Positions 1 through 19,063 of a stretch of DNA of 64,000 bases are shown here, in pieces (position 1 is the stretch's first letter; every line of letters starts with the position of its first letter). This stretch comes from Ehretia macrophylla (taxonomy: Eukaryota > Streptophyta > Magnoliopsida > Boraginales > Ehretiaceae), in the NCBI GenBank assembly GCA_037974665.1, contig CM075769.1:22842139-22906138 (forward strand), read 5' to 3'. The notes under the pieces were generated by a model that had not been told where the DNA came from, ran no database searches, and worked only from the letters and a program-made list of their open reading frames with translations. Made by a program: the position numbers and the translations under genes.

Positions 1-273
1 TCAATAACTATTAGTTAAAACTATTTAAATTGCTATTCCACAAGTAATTTAATCCAAGTTCAATTATTAATCCTAAACCACATATGAATTAATTTTTAAC
101 AATTAATTCTAATAAACATAGAAACCAATAAGAACACATAATTCCATGCATCAAAAAACAATAAACAAATCTAAATTTTTCCAGTGTTCTTAATTTATTT
201 CTTAGTTTCTATTACTAAATAATTAAATTAGTTTAACTATTTCATGATTTAATTTGCAGTGGCTCTAATACCA
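1..273 (-). mobile_element. Ty1-copia internal leader and primer-binding site
   Basis: This AT-rich stretch is the start of the internal region of a copia element read on the minus strand; the rest lies outside the window to the left. The complement of 260-273 reads TGGTATTAGAGCCA, one base away from the usual plant initiator-Met-tRNA primer site TGGTATCAGAGCCA, and it directly abuts the LTR that starts at about 274. No gag coding is visible here. Confidence 0.7.
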
Positions 274-2783
274 TTAAAGGGAAACATTATATCTCATAAA
301 ATAAATTCTAAATTACAAGAATAAGGCAGAAACATTCATGCATGGATCTTTAAAACGAATAAAGTATGAAATAACTACTTGAATATATAAACAGTTCATA
401 GTTTAATTATAAAAGCAAATAAAGCTTTCAGGAATACCTTATTGCGAAGAACAAAATGAGAAAACTTTACCTTAGCTGAAGAACAATGCTTCATATGTCT
501 AGGAGAGTATTCTGTTCCTCAAATTTGATATTCCCCTTTATTCCAAAATCTTAGCTTAAGTGTTGATCAAGTTGTGGGACTTGATTCTGCTAAACTAAAC
601 TAAAAGAAAAACTATTTTGAGTTTCTTCAAAAAGTTGAAGCTTACTCGTGAGAGAGAAAGAGAGAGATCTCAAAGGAGATGGTGCAATTGTAGAGCTTGG
701 GGTAGAGGCCTTTATATAGGAAATCTAAGAGGCAATTCTATTTGAAAACAGAATCCTAAAAGGCAAAGGATTAGGACTTCGAATTATCCTTTAATTATAT
801 AATTAAATAGAAAATTCTTTTACACTTTGCGTTCACACTGGGTTAGTGAACTAAGCCTACTTACACGTCTGAGCTATGTGGGGCGCCTAGCTTGATGAGT
901 TCATAATTTTATGTCTAAATCCATTTGTTGGCGCACGGTATGTAATGTAATTGTAAGGATCTTTCGCACATTCGAGAGATTTCTTGTGTTTCGTAGGTTT
1001 TCAGTGCTAGGGGAAAGAATGGGTCACAAGAGGAGCAAACAAGAGCAGATGTGCATAGCAGGTTGTGACTCTTGGTTGAGCAATTGCTTGGTAGAAAGAA
1101 CATAAGAAGCTGCTTAAGCAGCTTATGGAGTTGCTCGAGCAACTGAAGCCCAACAAAGAAATTCAAGAACCTGCTTGAGCAGGTTGTCAATTAGCTGAAC
1201 TCCATCAAACAACTCAAGAACCTACTCAAGCAGATTGGGGGATTTTAGCAACGTTGGAAACGTGCAACTTAAGGCTTGGTCAACCCATGTTTTGACCATG
1301 CCTCTTTTGACCTGCCTTGCTGAATAATGCTTGATTGAATGGTAGGATTCAACCTTTTTATTTTTTCTCAGTTCCTATGTGTGGAAGAGATAAATTTTTT
1401 TTTCTTCTTCTATAGGACGTGTGAATGAGTGTGAAAAGTGAATGAGAGACTCCTTTATATAGATGTAGTGAGGCCTTAAAGCAGAATCCAAAAAGGTGAA
1501 GAAAAAGTGCCATAATCCCGTGAAGATTGTATCTAGACACTTTAATGCATCTAGGACTTAAGTAGTCCAACATTATCCATTCTCTAAGCCTTCTAGAATC
1601 TTTCCCACTCTATCCCTTACACTATATGCCTAGCTTCTCTTTTCTTGTGCCAAGTTGCCAAATTTGTTTAAGCAAGATTCCATAGTGAGCTCAATTGTCC
1701 AATTAGAAAACTCCATTATCAAAATGGAAAGTTCTTCCTAATTTAGACTCCTAGTTGTATTAGGATTCTTTATTTGAAAACTTCTAGACACATGAGAAAG
1801 TACCAAAATACAACAATAGTATTATATAGGAAGTAGGCTAGAGGAGGGACCAAAAGACATAAACATCCTGGCTACTCAAATGACCAAAATGCCCTTGTTA
1901 ACTGCTAGCACGTTTTGACCTTTCAACCTTAACGTATTCCACTAAAAAGTTATGGTTATACTCCAAGATGAATACAATTATCCACAGAAGCTTGTCATAC
2001 TATGTACAACTTTTGTCTTTGACCTAATAAGTTAAATGATCAAAATGCCCATCCATGCTCTAGATACAAAACATTTGATATAGAGAGTGACCCTTAAGTC
2101 AAATATCTAATATACCCCTAACTAGAATATACCACTAACCTTAGATTTAGATGATCTTCCGGGTTATAACAAGAGAACAATTATTCCATCTCACGATGGC
2201 ATAGATTTTATATTGCAAACGTTTGTTCCAACTGGTTAAACTCATATAGCCAACACATAGAGCTATTGACCCACAATTGAGGTCTTACCATAGTGCATCA
2301 AAGTACATGAACCTGATTTCATCAGTTCATCCACATATTCTCAAGATTAAGAGAATGACAACTTAGTAGCATAAGATATATTTGATCTTTATCTTTGATA
2401 GTACCTATTGAGAGATCATACCTAAGTGGTCCGTGCAATGTGTAAGACATACACTATTGAGATAAGTCCGAAAACCTACCAATGACCAAGGCATGTCACC
2501 TATACAGGAGACTATCCATTACAATCTTATTATGATGAAGTGCTCAGCTCCATCATACGATTATGAACATAATCTAGAAACAAGCGTCCATGACTTAGAC
2601 CTTTTGTGCTCGGTCACCGTGCAAGTAATTTACTTGAATAAACCTCTATATAAGCACATACACATAAATATAACAGAGAGAAAGATGATGAATGCTATCA
2701 TTAATACTAATATATTACAATATGTATCCATTGTATCTGAAATATCATGTGCTAATGGTCTTTAGGGCATACCAATCCCAACA
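274..2783 (-). mobile_element. 5' LTR of a Ty1-copia element (family A, longest copy)
   Basis: The segment lies next to the primer-binding site on its left, so it is the 5' LTR of a minus-strand element. Its outer edge on the minus strand begins TGTTGGGATTGGTATGCCC (complement of about 2765-2783). Blocks near 330-410, 545-720 and 2280-2780 match the LTR copies at 24782-26604, 26960-27385 and 59880-61203. The promoter-like TTTATATAGG at about 710-719 is shared with the copy at 25180-25200. At about 2.5 kb it is longer than the 1.8-kb copy, partly because of the palindrome-rich stretch near 1078-1236. Short ORFs inside have no recognisable product. Confidence 0.7.
1078..1236. repeat. Cluster of five short palindromes inside the copia LTR
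   Basis: Five related inverted repeats follow one another: 1078-1089 (GAGCAATTGCTT), 1107-1124 (AAGCTGCTTAAGCAGCTT, perfect), 1130-1143 (GTTGCTCGAGCAAC, perfect), 1168-1185 (AACCTGCTTGAGCAGGTT, perfect arms around a TG centre) and 1219-1236 (AACCTACTCAAGCAGATT, decayed). All share a GCT...AGC core. They look like diverged copies of one short dyad unit. Function is unknown. Confidence 0.7.
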
Positions 2784-2912
2784 AAACACTTCTTATATCT
2801 CAAAAGTAGCATGAATCATCCATTTATGTCATTTTACGCGTTATGTTCATTCAATCAAACTATGCTCTAAATAAAAGATAAATGCATCAAATTAAGCTCT
2901 TTTACACCCTAA

Positions 2913-3366
2913 CAGCTTGTTTGGATTGGTTTTTTTAAAGGAAAGTAAAGGAAGGGGAGGGATTAGGGAATCCCTCCCCCTGTTTGGATTGCATTTTCAG
3001 TTTCAATAAAGGAATTGGAGGGGTTCCAAAATCCCTCCATTTCCTTTAATGAGAAGGATTTTACAATCCTTCCAATTTGGGGTAAAATGGAGGGAAATGA
3101 AAGGAAAATAAATAAAAAGACTAATTTATCCTTAATTCTTTCTATGACTATCTTATAAGAAAGGATAATAAGGTAATTTTTCATCTAAAATTATCATTTC
3201 CTTTCCTTTACTTCTCCAATCCAAACAACAAATTATAATTTTCTTTCATTTCCTTTCCCTTATTATTTTTTTGCAATCCAAACAAGAGATTTATTTTCCT
3301 TTCCTTTCCTTTATTTTTCTTCCTCTACTTTACTTTCCTTTCCTTTCCCATGTGCAATCCAAACTG
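2913..3366. mobile_element. MITE-like inverted-repeat element
   Basis: The left end carries CTTGTTTGGATTGG and the right end CAATCCAAACTGGGG, which are inverted copies of a GTTTGGATTG core. Further copies of the core in both orientations lie inside (near 2980, 3218 and 3273), amid long runs of AGGAAAG or CTTTCC purine/pyrimidine sequence. It has no coding capacity. The short ORFs here are low-complexity artefacts of the TTTCC repeats. Superfamily and target duplication are not resolved. Confidence 0.55.
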
Positions 3367-3474
3367 GGGGTAAAACAAATTCGATTAAGCATAAAAATCC
3401 CAACACATCACTATGTATTTACATGTGGTAACAACTATATAGTGGTGATCCATGAAACAAACCATGACTGCTAC

Positions 3475-3806
3475 ATGTTCAAATCATGTTGACATTTTGA
3501 TAATTAATGAGGCTAGTCAAGAATGTATATGGTTGAGATCTGTCATACAATTCGGGAGTCATGTGGGTTGCCTATCAAAAGAGCTACTCTAATCAAATGT
3601 GGCTACATAGAAGGTGACATGACGAAGCATATTTGACCAAAATCTAAGAGGACACACAAGCTTCAAATAAATGGTATCGTTGATGTTCAACAAGTACACT
3701 CAAGTAAAAATCCAAAAGATTTGTTCACTGAAGTTTTACCAATAAAGAATTACAAATTACATGCTCATAAGTTTAAAATGCATCACATGAAAGATCTGTC
3801 ACCATA
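3475..3806 (+). pseudogene. Ty1-copia RNase H C-terminal remnant
   Basis: Plus-strand frames, with interruptions, give a run typical of the copia polyprotein end: INEASQECIWLRSVI, then KGDMTKHI, then NGIVDVQQVHSSKNPKDLFT followed by a stretch ending MHHMKDL. These match the family pattern for the RNase H domain and polyprotein C-terminus (ADLFTKALP and RLKDL in intact elements). Stop codons and small shifts make it non-functional. It is followed by the 3' end of the element. Confidence 0.7.
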
Positions 3807-4770
3807 ACTTATGTTGGAATGAGGGAAAAAAGGTATTTGTGCATTATACTATTTTTTCTTCACTAATGTTTTTTCCTATTGGATTTTTTCTAGTAAGGTT
3901 TTAACAAGGTAGGATAAATATGTTTTATATGATACAAGCATGTCATGTCAAAGTCCTTTTTCATGTATGGGCTCCAAAAGGAAAGTGAAATAAATGTTCA
4001 TCAAAGAATAACCGGTATCACTCAAGAAATATTCTTGATACACTCACATGAGGGAGAAACAAATATACACTATACTCTTTTTTCCTTCGACTAGGTTTTA
4101 TCCTATTAAATTTTCTCAGTAAGGTTTTTAATGAGTCAGTGGTGCAATTTATAAGAAGAATAATGCACTCTTTGTCCTTAGTCAAGTTTTTATCCCATCG
4201 GGTTTCCCTTGATAAGATTTTAATAAGGCATATTCTTGTGGTGAATATCTAAGGGAGAGTCTTATGAAATATTAATTAGTGGATATTCACCAATGTGAAC
4301 AAGTGTAAAAGGCGTCAGTCGTAATACGAACAAGTGTGAAGTCGTAATACGAATAAATGTGAAGTTGTAATATAAATAAATGTTGAGTCGTAATACAAGA
4401 GACGTAATATGAGAATTCATAATGCTCGCATCAACACCTATGCATCAATAACTACAACTGTGTTGTGCAATCAGCAACTTCTGAAATTCTATAGAGGGAT
4501 GTCATAACTAAAATGTATACATTGAGAGCATTTAATAGAATCCAGTTTCTCTCTATTTCTCTTTGTATATTTCTCTTTGCACTGTTGTCTTTTTGCAATT
4601 ATTTTATAACAAAAGTCATTTTTTTCTTTCCATTATCATTTTTTGCAATTCAAATGAGAGAACTCTCTCTTTCCTTTGTCACCTTTTTCCCTATCTTATT
4701 TTTCTTTCCTTTGCGTCGTACAATTCGTCCATTGTGTTGGTGAAGCCAGTGACAAGATACATATAGCTAA
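3807..4770 (+). mobile_element. Copia 3' region and 3' LTR remnant
   Basis: Downstream of the RNase H remnant come three copies of a TTTT(C)CTATTGG...TAGTAAGGTTTTAA-type block (about 3860-3910, 4078-4130 and 4180-4232), a familiar 3' signature of Ale/SIRE-like plant copia elements. A purine-rich AAGGGAGAG near 4251-4259 could be the polypurine tract, followed by LTR-like sequence to about 4770. Exact LTR ends and target duplication are not seen. Confidence 0.5.
4304..4405. repeat. Short tandem repeat of about 22 bp, four to five decayed copies
   Basis: The unit GTGTGAAGTCGTAATACGAA recurs with drift. Successive copies carry GTCGTAATACGAA, GTCGTAATACGAAT, GTTGTAATATAAAT, GTCGTAATACAAGA and ACGTAATATGAG. 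It lies inside the putative copia LTR and could be a promoter-like subrepeat of that LTR. Confidence 0.6.
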
Positions 4771-4780
4771 CGAATTTTGG

Positions 4781-5166
4781 TATAATTTAGGAAAAAATGC
4801 ACAAATATTCACTATTGTTTCTCTGAAATTTTAAGTTCGTCCTTATTTTTTAAAATTAATCAATTTAGCCATTATTATTTCACAAAAAAATTTAAATTCG
4901 TTCATATTATTCAAAATTAACCAATTTAGTCCCTATTATTTTTAAAAATATTTTAATTTAGTTAATTTTTTTAAACATTGAAAACTAATTTGAATTTTAT
5001 ATAAAAATAATAAGGATTATTGACCAATTTTAAATAATAGGATAAATTTATTTATTTTTAAAAAAATAATAAAAATTAAATTAATTAATTTTAAATAATA
5101 GAAACAAATTTAAAATTTCAAATAAATAATAAAAAAATGTATGTGCAATTTTTTCTATAATTTATA
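4781..5166. mobile_element. AT-rich palindromic MITE
   Basis: The left arm (TATAATTTAGGAAAAAATGC) and the complement of the right arm (TATAAATTATAGAAAAAATTGC) match with few changes. The similarity continues inward through blocks containing AATTTAAATTCGTTC and repeated ACCAATTTAGTCCCTATTATT motifs. The whole element is about 386 bp, extremely AT-rich and non-coding, and lies about 340 bp upstream of the FAH start codon. Confidence 0.6.
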
Positions 5167-5504
5167 CGCGGTAGAATATTCAAGTATATTATATAGACAA
5201 GGCCGGTGGAGCCTCCCTAGTAGTCGCATACAGTACCTAAGAACGTCCGTAGATTGTGTTACAGATTAGAGACGTAGCGTTGGGTGAGTGCTCTTGTGCC
5301 ACCTACCACTTCAAATTAGTGTTTAATAGTGACAAGCAAAAAGAAAATGAACCCCACATTTTACTCCTACAAATGCTAATTACAATATAAAAAGCACACT
5401 CGTTTTTTTGCTCGGCGATAAAAGCACACTCTTGACTTCACTTCAGTTAATCGCAGGAGCAGTAGCAAGAGAAATTCTTCATACGACGACGTTTTGCTGT
5501 GATC
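5167..5504 (+). promoter_or_regulatory. FAH upstream region (promoter and 5' UTR)
   Basis: This is the non-coding interval between a MITE and the FAH start codon. It should contain the core promoter and the 5' leader. I see no unambiguous TATA box; the AATATAAAAAG at about 5382-5392 is a candidate. The assignment rests on position only. Confidence 0.35.
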
Positions 5505-13462
<7,958 letters not shown>

Positions 13463-13645
13463 AAAAGCGATGTTCTTCTGATGAGATTTTGGATTTCTCC
13501 GACCATCTTGACCTCCATGCTTTCTCGTGTCTCCTTGAGGATGAACTCGCCAGTGTCAGGTGTAAAGAAGTTGTTTCCATGATCTATTGTGTCTATTTAT
13601 GCAGCATAAAACTTGAAAACTATCATCTTGTATAATAAATTATTT
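13463..13645 (+). terminator. FAH 3' UTR with candidate polyadenylation signal
   Basis: AATAAA at 13634-13639, about 170 bp after the stop codon, is the first canonical polyadenylation hexamer downstream. It is embedded in a U-rich context (TTGTATAATAAATTATTT). Confidence 0.45.
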
Positions 13646-14539
13646 CCGGTAAATGTAGTTCGGATGATGGTGCTTCATGAAGCTTTTGAAGTTTATTATT
13701 AGGATTGTATTTGGAATAATAATATTGATAAGATTTGATAGAGCTAAAGATGAAATATTTGACCTGTCTTATTCTAACAATTGAAAGACGATTGTATTTA
13801 GTACTTAGCCCGTACGGTCTTTGGACAAAAGAATAGAAATAGAAATTGTTGTGCATCACAGTAAAGTTGGCTGCAGTAGGAGGAAGTTTTGAATTGTTTA
13901 CTCAAATAGAAAATAAAAAGAATTGGTTTATATGGAGGTAACAAAGGAGACGGGCTCTCGACATGCAGGAAAATTACTGGCTGTCCATGATTATCTTTCT
14001 GTCTAGCAATAGAAAATGGAGAATGTAATTCATGCTGATTTGTGAAGAGCAATTCTGAGGTGCGAATATTGTCTCATGTTTGAATCTTCATTAATTATAT
14101 CTGAGAGAGCATGGAAATGTCTTTGTGAACCGAGTTCTGATCGGTTGGTTAAAGAGTCTTCGGCTCATAGGTTACCGTTGTGCTAGTAAATTAATTAATG
14201 CTTCCTGTCGGCGATAAGGGTAAAAATCGCAAAGAATCGTTCGTCTACCTACGGTAAGATCTCATCTCATATCATCTCTAATGGAAAAAAAAGAAAAAAA
14301 AAAAGCAAATCATATCGTCAAAAGCAAGGTAGGGCCCCCCCGTAATAAACGGTAACACCGTGTTCTTTTCTTGAGAGCTTTGCGTGACACCCGCCAAGCT
14401 ATTTCAAGAATCATCCATATACGTACATACATACATATACATAAACATAAACATAATTACATAAACATAAACCACTTTTGACCCCATCCCAGACTTCACT
14501 GTTACTTTCTGTGTGCATCTATCTCCTTAAGCTCTTGTT
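13646..14539. other. FAH-BAG5 intergenic spacer
   Basis: About 0.9 kb without a supported gene. An A/T-rich stretch precedes an A-rich run at 14286-14310. The stretch 14420-14470 carries a CATACATACATATACATAAACATAAACATA simple repeat just upstream of BAG5 and probably forms part of its promoter and leader. Confidence 0.5.
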
Positions 14540-17006
14540 ATGATTATTATGAAGCCATCTCAGAGAAGCAGAGCTCACTTCTCTTCATTTTCATCCACCA
14601 CCACCACCACTGTCACCAACACTTACGCAAACGAACACTCAACCTCTGACCTAAAAACAAAAGTTACACAACAAATTCCTATACAATCTTCACCTTCTCA
14701 AGAGCCAGAAGCCTTTGCTGCTGCTGTTAAGATACAATCAGCCTACCGATCTTATGCAGTACGCAGCTTGGTTAACAAGATTGGTTCAGTTAATTCAGAA
14801 GCCAATTATTGGGAAAAACTCATCCAACGCCAGGCAAGCTTTTTCTTTATTATTATTATTTTTTATATATTATAGGCTGCAGCATGCAGAGTAGTATATG
14901 AATTTTGCAAGCTTTTTTCAGATGTTACCCTTCTTTGGTTATATATGCAAATTTTGTGAGGTCGGATGATTTCATTATTCATCATTTGTTCTGATTTTAG
15001 TTCTCGTTTTACTTTAGATATCTTGAGTCTCTAACACAGCCAACTAGAGAGATTGATGGATGAATCAGAGAATACATTGTGGTCGGAAAATATCCCTTGG
15101 TTAGAAGGGAAGTAACGGAAACAAAAGTAAAAAAAGAAAAGAGGATTAGAAACAATGCAGTTCGAGTAAAAGTGGTGGTGGATATGATTGAGGACAAGAT
15201 AGGAGAGAATGGTTTGGACATGTTAGAAAGATGTTGAGGTTGCCCACCGTAAGAGAGATACAAGGAAACCTAAGAGGAATCGAATTAATGCATTCAAACA
15301 AGATCTCATGTGCATGAAACAAGTAAAGGAGATACTTTTAATACTTTTGTTTAATTTAGTTTGGTTCTAGCATAGAATTAATGGATTTCAAAATGGAGAC
15401 TGAGTTCACTCAAAATAATGAAAAATTGAAACAGAATCAAGAAAGTCCAAAAATGGGAGCCTATAATCATATTTTATCTTTACCCTCAAAGTTACAGGAG
15501 GGGTATGGTTTTGTTTTGGGCAATGGTTTCCTTACGACAATCATTTAACACCTATTCTGCCGTAATTTGGTGCCAAACCGATAAGGTGGAGGGGGATTTA
15601 AGGGCATAGATTTGAGCAAGAGGAAGAGGAACATTATTGAGAATTGTAGTGTAAGACTCAATAATAACTTTGTTGTTTCTACTGCATAGTTCTGAGAAAT
15701 GAAAATAAAGAAGTGCCATTTGATACATTGCCTGATGTCCAATTAAAGTGAGGTCTATACGATAATTGTGCAATTCATATCCATAATGTAGAAGACCAAA
15801 AAAAAAAAAAAAAGATCCATAATGTAAAAAAGACTAAGTCAAGCAATTTGCTGCACTGGACTCTTACTCATTTACCTGTCTCAATCATCACAAATGTTCA
15901 TTTCTAATGTAATTTTTATCTTGTTAATGGAAAGCGAGACCATCCAAAATTGGTCAGTAGTGTGGTATATTAATTTACAGCAGAAACCCATTTGGTTCCA
16001 CTGTTGGATTCAACAATTTTCCTTTTCCTGTGATTTCAACTGTCTCTGTCAAGCCAAAATTACATCGGTGAAGACGAATGTTAAGCATTCTTAGAATAAA
16101 GTAGGTACTAGTTCCTGTGATTTAGAGGGTCTCTATCAGCCTAAATGAAATGGTAAACGTTTTTGGAATAAAGAAAGATGATACTAAGTTCACTTGATTT
16201 TTGATGGATAACATTGTGCACGTTCTGGCTTTAATCTGTGGTAGAAACCTGTAGTCTCAATTCAATAAAGAGTGTAGAGGAGAGAAGGTAGAAGAAGATT
16301 ATTGTATTCTTCTTATTTTCTGCCAAGGAAGTTTACATGAATTATTATTATTTAACATTCTCTTTTGAGAGAGCCTTGTTCCTAACTTTACTGTCTAATT
16401 AATCAGTTGATGAGAAGTTGCTATGCATATTAAAGATCTTACTTTTGTTATAACTAACATCCTTTTAAATTAAATTATCTAACAGCTAACCAACTCCAAT
16501 AAGAGCTCCTCACGGTTCATTTTGGCCGGTTGAAATTACTTGAAATGTGGCTGTGAAATTTAAACAAAAAATTCTACTTTTTTATAACATTTCCATATAC
16601 TTAAATCATTTTCTTCGCGTAAAGTAAATGAACTTTGAAGGTATCTGATATGTTGATGCAGGAGACTGTTGATGCTGTACGGAGCAATGAGCGGGAAAGG
16701 ATCAAAATCAGTGAGGCTTTAATGGGTTTGCTATTTAGGCTTGATTCAGTGCCTGGCTTCAATCCTACAGTCAGAGAGCTGAGAAGGCATGTAAGTCGTC
16801 GGATTGTGGGGTTGCAGGAGATATTGGATGCTGTTGCTGACACCAGAGTTGAGAACTGGGATGGATTCTTGAGGGACTGGGATGACATTTTGGCTGGGAT
16901 TGAAAAGGAGGTTTGTAAAGAGAGGGGTGGTGGATACGAAATGGAGACGTTTTGCGCTGAGCATTTGGGGTTTCGCTGCCTGCAAAGGTTTCTTCAAGAC
17001 CAATAA
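14540..17006 (+). CDS. BAG5: BAG-family molecular chaperone regulator 5-like (IQ + BAG), 2 exons
   Basis: BAG proteins bind the ATPase domain of Hsp70; Arabidopsis BAG5 binds calmodulin through an IQ motif and has been placed in mitochondria. Exon 1 is 14540-14833 and exon 2 is 16662-17006, giving 212 aa (209 from the second ATG at 14549), against about 215 in Arabidopsis. A complete IQ motif IQSAYRSYAVR sits at residues 65-75. The BAG helices follow across the junction (QRQ then ETVDAVRSNERERIKISEAL), with LLFRLDSVPGFNP and VSRRIVGLQEILD as the conserved Hsp70-binding part. The first 60 residues are Ser/Thr-rich and could act as a transit peptide. The intron donor is GC rather than GT (CAG|GCAAGC). 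In Arabidopsis this gene also lies next to FAH. It is the start codon choice that is uncertain, not the gene. Confidence 0.92.
15100..15345 (+). pseudogene. LINE (RTE-type) C-terminal remnant in the BAG5 intron
   Basis: Plus-strand reading gives MIEDKIGEN, then after a small shift WFGHVRKMLRLPTVREI and KPKRNRINAFKQDLM. This is the order seen at the C-terminus of plant RTE-like non-LTR retrotransposons (EDKMRENRLRWFGHV...RGRPKKTW...KDL). Only about 240 bp remain, with a frameshift. It is too short to have functioned recently. Confidence 0.6.
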
Positions 17007-18596
17007 TCATCAAATGGGGTATTATATAGACTTTTGTCTCATATAACAAAACTATCAGTATCCAAATCTTCTTCCATGGTATCATAGTGGTATTCATACT
17101 TATTTGTGGCTTCTGCTCTTGTTTATTGATTCTGTATGCTATTGTCCGTACATAGCTAAAACAGTAAAAGGTAAACTAAATGGCAGAACTGTCTCTAAGC
17201 ATTGGGTGGATTGATAAGGTAAGGAATTGTCATGATTGAAGTCTCCATTCAAAACCCTCTCCAAAAGATGATCCTTGCCCTTAACTGATTTGGATCATGT
17301 ATTAGGGGTGTGGTTATGCGCCACAGAGTTTATAATTTTGACATGGATCAGATGAGTTCCTCGTTATAAAAAAAAAAATGAAAGAAATAAGTTTTGCTGA
17401 CGGTTAACAGGTGAACTGCAATGTGGAGGGTGTAAAATTTGGATTTGACTCTACAATTTCATGTAATACTCATCTCGATCAATGTCACGTGTCACTGAGT
17501 ATCATTAACAAATTATATCATTCTTACTAAATTAACTTTTCAACTATGATTAAAGAATATTAAATATCAAAATTTAAGTTACTATATTTAATTAGCAAAA
17601 TAAATATATATGCCAAAACATTCTAAAATAAGAAAAAAATCACGACCCATACGTTTTGTGCTCTAAGAAAGCTCACGTTCTTTTTTTTTTTTTTTTTAAA
17701 GTTATCACATGACCACTTTATATGGCAACTTTAGTTCAAAATCTCAACTATCTTTGCTGCTTCTCTCCCCCTATTCTTTATAAAGTTGAAACTTTTTATT
17801 TATTTCTTTTGTTTTCTATTTGAACTAACTTGTGTTGATGTTATAGAGTTAGTAACTTTACTTGTAATTATCTTAAATTTTAGTGAATTGGGGTGGGAAT
17901 TTACAAATATTGCAAATGACTATTCGACTGCAATCTCACATAACAACATCAGAATTGAAATTAAATAGAAACAATAGGAAACTTTGTAGATAGTGGAATT
18001 TAAATGAGTTTAGTAGCTGAGTTTTAAGGACTTTTTGTTTTTGTTAATATATGATATATATGTAAATGACTCTGCCACATATTTTTTGATTAGTGGAATG
18101 AAATGAATTCTTGCTGATTGAGCAAAAAAAAAACATCAGAATAGAAATTTAAGAAAGCAAAATACTAAGGGTAGTAAATAGAAACGCAATATTTAATAAA
18201 TTAAATAGTAAAATATTATTCATAAAATTTGTCTACGTAAATTATAAGTCCAAAATGATCCTTTGCAAGAATGTACTGGAAGTTTCTCTAGTATTTATTA
18301 TGCAAAAATAATAGATGAAACTTTTGACCTTGCCAAACTCACGACCAAAAACAGAGCAAAAAAAAAAAAAATAGCCCATCAAACTCTCGTCTAAATATAT
18401 AAGTTGATGTGGTCATGCCCTTCTTCATCTCAAACTTCTCCTCTTTGAGCTCACAAACACGATGAGTAATAGTTTCAATAGTAGTAGACTCTTATGTGTT
18501 GACATTCAGATTGTAGTAACATGAAACGTCCTGCAGTAGCCATATGCATAGATAAGTATATAAGACATTTATATACTATTCGACCAACAAATTTTT
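17007..18596. other. AT-rich intergenic region after BAG5
   Basis: About 1.6 kb of AT-rich DNA with poly-A and poly-T runs (for example 17681-17697). No gene is supported. The first few hundred bases should hold the BAG5 3' UTR. Confidence 0.5.
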
Positions 18597-19063
18597 TTGG
18601 GTGAAGTGTATCAAACCCTCTTATACTTTAGCGAAAGTGCACAACACCCTCTTATAGTTTAAAAACCCCCTGAGTTAGTCTTGTAGTTTTTTAAAAGTGC
18701 ACAACACCTCCCTACCGTTAAAAAATCCGTTAAATTTAACAGAGAGTGTACTTCACACGCATTAAGTGAGATTTTTTTGATTTTTAACGAATTTATTTAT
18801 TAAATAATTATATGAATTGACCAAATTACTATTTTTTTTTGGCCTAAATAAAAGAGGAAATGGCAAAAGAGAGAAATGAAAAAAAAAAGAAGGGTATTTA
18901 CGTCTTTTTTACAAAATCAGTTAAATATGACAGATTTTATAATTGTAGGGGGGTGTTGTGCACTTTTAAAAAATATAGGGACTAGTTTAGAGAGTTTTTA
19001 AATTATAAAAGGGTATTGTGCACTTTCGCTAAAATATAAAGGAGTCTGGTGCACTTCACCCAA
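18597..19063. mobile_element. Long-arm palindromic MITE (467 bp)
   Basis: It starts TTGGGTGAAGTG and ends CACTTCACCCAA. The inverted arms extend for about 115 bp and both contain GCGAAAGTGCACAA and AAAAGTGCACAACACC. The central part is A-rich and non-coding. Long imperfect arms and short length suit a foldback or Mutator-like MITE. T-rich flanks hide any target duplication. Confidence 0.75.

Noticed and set aside
14540..14875. BAG5 exon 1 read as a 111-residue single-exon protein
   Set aside because: After QRQ the frame turns into a hydrophobic low-complexity tail encoded by a TATT-repeat; the family continues in the exon at 16662.
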